Shown here: in pieces, positions 62,496 through 64,000 of the stretch
Layout of the letters: each line of letters starts with the position of its first letter
Position numbering within the stretch: position 1 is the stretch's first letter
Assembly: GCF_000379765.1 (NCBI RefSeq)
Contig: NZ_KB903476.1
Location: 186,204-250,203, forward strand
Length of the DNA stretch: 64,000 nucleotides
Direction of reading: 5' to 3'
Origin: Flexithrix dorotheae DSM 6795
GTDB taxonomy: Bacteria; Bacteroidota; Bacteroidia; Cytophagales; Flammeovirgaceae
Notes under the pieces: model-generated
Databases searched by the model: none
Seen by the model: the letters and a program-made list of their open reading frames with translations, nothing else
Told to the model about the DNA's origin: nothing
Translations under genes and position numbers: made by a program

Positions 62496-63986
62496 ATGAA
62501 AAAAATATGGAATAGTTTGTATTGGCGGATGTCCGCAATTTTATTATTACTTCTCGTATTTCTTGGTCTGGCCTATGTAGTCATCACTGCCTATTCTGCT
62601 AATCTGTATTTCCAGGAAACCAATCAAAGATTAAGTAAGGAAATTGCACCGCATATAGTAACAGAAGTTTCCCCTTTCCTTCAGGATGGAAATGTGAGTG
62701 AAGACAATGTGCATGAAATTATGGTGAGGATGATGACCATTAACCCCAGTCTTGAAATTTATATTTTAAGTAGTGAGGGCAAAATTCTCGATTATGTGGC
62801 GCCTTACAAAAAGATCAAACTCAATTTCGTAAGCACCAAACCCATTAAAGAATATCTGGAAAATGAAGGAAACATTTTTATTTCAGGAGATGATCCCAGA
62901 AATCCCGGAAAAACTAAAGTATTTTCAGCAGCCGAAGTAAATCAGGATGGGAAAACCCTGGGGTACGTTTATGTTATTCTTGCCAGCGAGGAATATGAAT
63001 CTGTTGCCAACATGTTATACAATAATTACATGCTTAAAGTAGGCTCTCAGGCATTCCTTTTTACCCTGGTTGCGACCTTCATTTTAGGTTTAATTTTTCT
63101 TTGGTTTATTACCAGAAACCTAAATAATATCATCCAAACTGTAAAGCGGTTTAAACAGGGAGATTTACAGGCCAGAATTCCGGTAAAATCCAAAGATGAA
63201 CTTGCCCAGCTTTCCATTACTTTTAATGATATGGCGGCTACGATTTTAAAGCAAATAGAAGACCTTAAAACCATGGGTAATTTGCGAAGGGAATTGGTGG
63301 CAAATGTCTCCCATGACCTTAGAACACCTATTTCGGTGATCCATGGCTATATTGAAACTTTAATCATTAAGGAAGGGAATATAACTGAGGAAAACAGAAA
63401 AAAATACCTGGACATTGTTTTGGAAAGCACCGATAAACTTAAAAACCTGGTCACTGAATTATTCGAATTATCCAAACTGGAAGCAAGGCAAATTAAGCCA
63501 AATATTGAACCTTTCTTTATAGCTGAGATGGTGCAGGATATTGTGCAAAAATACCAACTACTGGCCGAGGAAAAGAAAATTAAAATTAAGTCGGAGATAC
63601 TGGCTGATAATTCCCTGGTATATGCGGATATTGCCCTTATTGAAAGAGTTCTCCAAAACCTGATTGATAATGCACTGAAATTTACACCTGAAGAAGGAGA
63701 AATTGTGATTGCAGTTCACCAAACCGAAACAAACCTTGAAGTAAGGGTGAAAGATACCGGGCCGGGAATTCCTGAAAATCAGATTCCTTTTATTTTCGAT
63801 CGGTACCATAAAGTTTCTGATGAAGTGGTTACCCCAAATAAGAATGGAACCGGGTTGGGCCTTGCCATTGTAAAGAAGATCCTCGAAATACACAATACCA
63901 CCATTCATTTATCCAGCAAATTAAATGAAGGTACTTCTTTTTCATTTTCTTTACCGAAAAGTCCAGTTCCTGTGGAAACAGTTTAG
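62496..63986 (+). CDS. Membrane sensor histidine kinase
   Basis: A 496-residue kinase, partner of the preceding regulator. Helix 1 is about residues 12-33 and helix 2 about 183-206. They enclose a ~150-residue extracytoplasmic sensor domain with no recognised ligand site. A HAMP linker follows (about 207-258). The HisKA phosphoacceptor is His273 in ANVSHDLRTPIS. The HATPase domain has LIDNALKFTP (N box), DTGPGIPENQ (G1), FDRYHK (F box) and GTGLGLAIVKK (G2). The frame can be opened at a TTG (62484), but the ATG at 62496 is preferred. It ends 14 bp before the window edge. Confidence 0.95.
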   Translation: MKKIWNSLYWRMSAILLLLLVFLGLAYVVITAYSANLYFQETNQRLSKEIAPHIVTEVSPFLQDGNVSEDNVHEIMVRMMTINPSLEIYILSSEGKILDYVAPYKKIKLNFVSTKPIKEYLENEGNIFISGDDPRNPGKTKVFSAAEVNQDGKTLGYVYVILASEEYESVANMLYNNYMLKVGSQAFLFTLVATFILGLIFLWFITRNLNNIIQTVKRFKQGDLQARIPVKSKDELAQLSITFNDMAATILKQIEDLKTMGNLRRELVANVSHDLRTPISVIHGYIETLIIKEGNITEENRKKYLDIVLESTDKLKNLVTELFELSKLEARQIKPNIEPFFIAEMVQDIVQKYQLLAEEKKIKIKSEILADNSLVYADIALIERVLQNLIDNALKFTPEEGEIVIAVHQTETNLEVRVKDTGPGIPENQIPFIFDRYHKVSDEVVTPNKNGTGLGLAIVKKILEIHNTTIHLSSKLNEGTSFSFSLPKSPVPVETV

Positions 63987-64000
63987 GAAAAACTACAGTC

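Noticed and set aside
1-64000. CRISPR arrays, tRNA or rRNA genes, prophage
   Set aside because: No regularly spaced repeats, cloverleaf-like sequences, rRNA segments or phage genes were recognised on either strand by eye.

Overview
The window is AT-rich chromosomal DNA from a member of the Bacteroidota, most likely a Cytophagia-type bacterium. The evidence is: promoters of the TTG-N18-22-TAnnTTTG type; a zinc-ribbon-less (C-minus) L36 and S14; many proteins with Bacteroidota-style lipoprotein or '..AQ' signal peptides; Bacteroidota-typical families (DUF4834, YkuD_2 L,D-transpeptidase, PorT-like barrels); a bacillithiol gene (bshA); and the order rpoA-rplQ-carA. The lineage is inferred from gene content, not from a database search. 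I see no rRNA, tRNA, CRISPR array, prophage or intact insertion sequence.

Layout. 1-9.6 kb: the 3' end of metK, bshA, a lone radical SAM gene, an L,D-transpeptidase, an ApbE flavin transferase, a 1039-aa cytochrome-c/beta-propeller lipoprotein and a Tat-exported hydroxypyruvate-isomerase-like protein. 9.7-21.8 kb (minus strand): carA, then a 22-gene ribosomal/translocation cluster from rplP to rplQ including secY, map, infA and rpoA. This cluster starts abruptly at rplP: the upstream S10-operon genes (rpsJ to rpsC) are absent, and a good Bacteroidota promoter and a structured leader sit in front of rplP. 22-26.7 kb: a cysteine desulfurase paired with a voltage-sensor-like membrane protein lacking a pore, then a lipoprotein and an outer-membrane barrel. 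27-34.7 kb: MscS channel, saccharopine-reductase-like enzyme, VTT-type membrane protein, small unknown genes, an SPOUT methyltransferase and a polysaccharide deacetylase.

34.7-39.3 kb is the most accessory stretch. It holds a 161-bp hairpin element flanked by TAA (MITE-like), a mini-ORF with its own terminator, carB (lacking the C-terminal allosteric domain), and an 835-bp gene-poor region with a GC-rich island. 39.4-49.3 kb: purM, a DnaQ-like exonuclease next to a cNMP/CBS/DUF294 protein, creD, mnmD, pruA and a DUF1080 protein. 49.7-52.7 kb: a MotA/TolQ-like plus MotB/OmpA-like pair (ZorAB-like architecture with no Zorya effector), followed by a PdxK/PdxY-like kinase. 52.7-58 kb: candidate anti-sigma, ECF sigma factor, SUMF1-domain protein and PD40-type lipoprotein. 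58.3-64 kb: DUF2834, Crp-family regulator, VOC protein, FG-GAP lipoprotein, STAS-like protein, and an OmpR-type two-component system with a phased TTGT repeat in front of it.

The main themes are translation and secretion (spc/alpha cluster, map, infA, MnmD, SPOUT methylase), carbamoyl-phosphate/purine synthesis (carA, carB, purM), and envelope functions. The best candidates for undescribed biology are the stand-alone ion-driven motor pair at 49.8-51.9 kb, the pore-less voltage sensor at 23.2-24.3 kb, the split ribosomal cluster, and an L29 with an apparent internal duplication.
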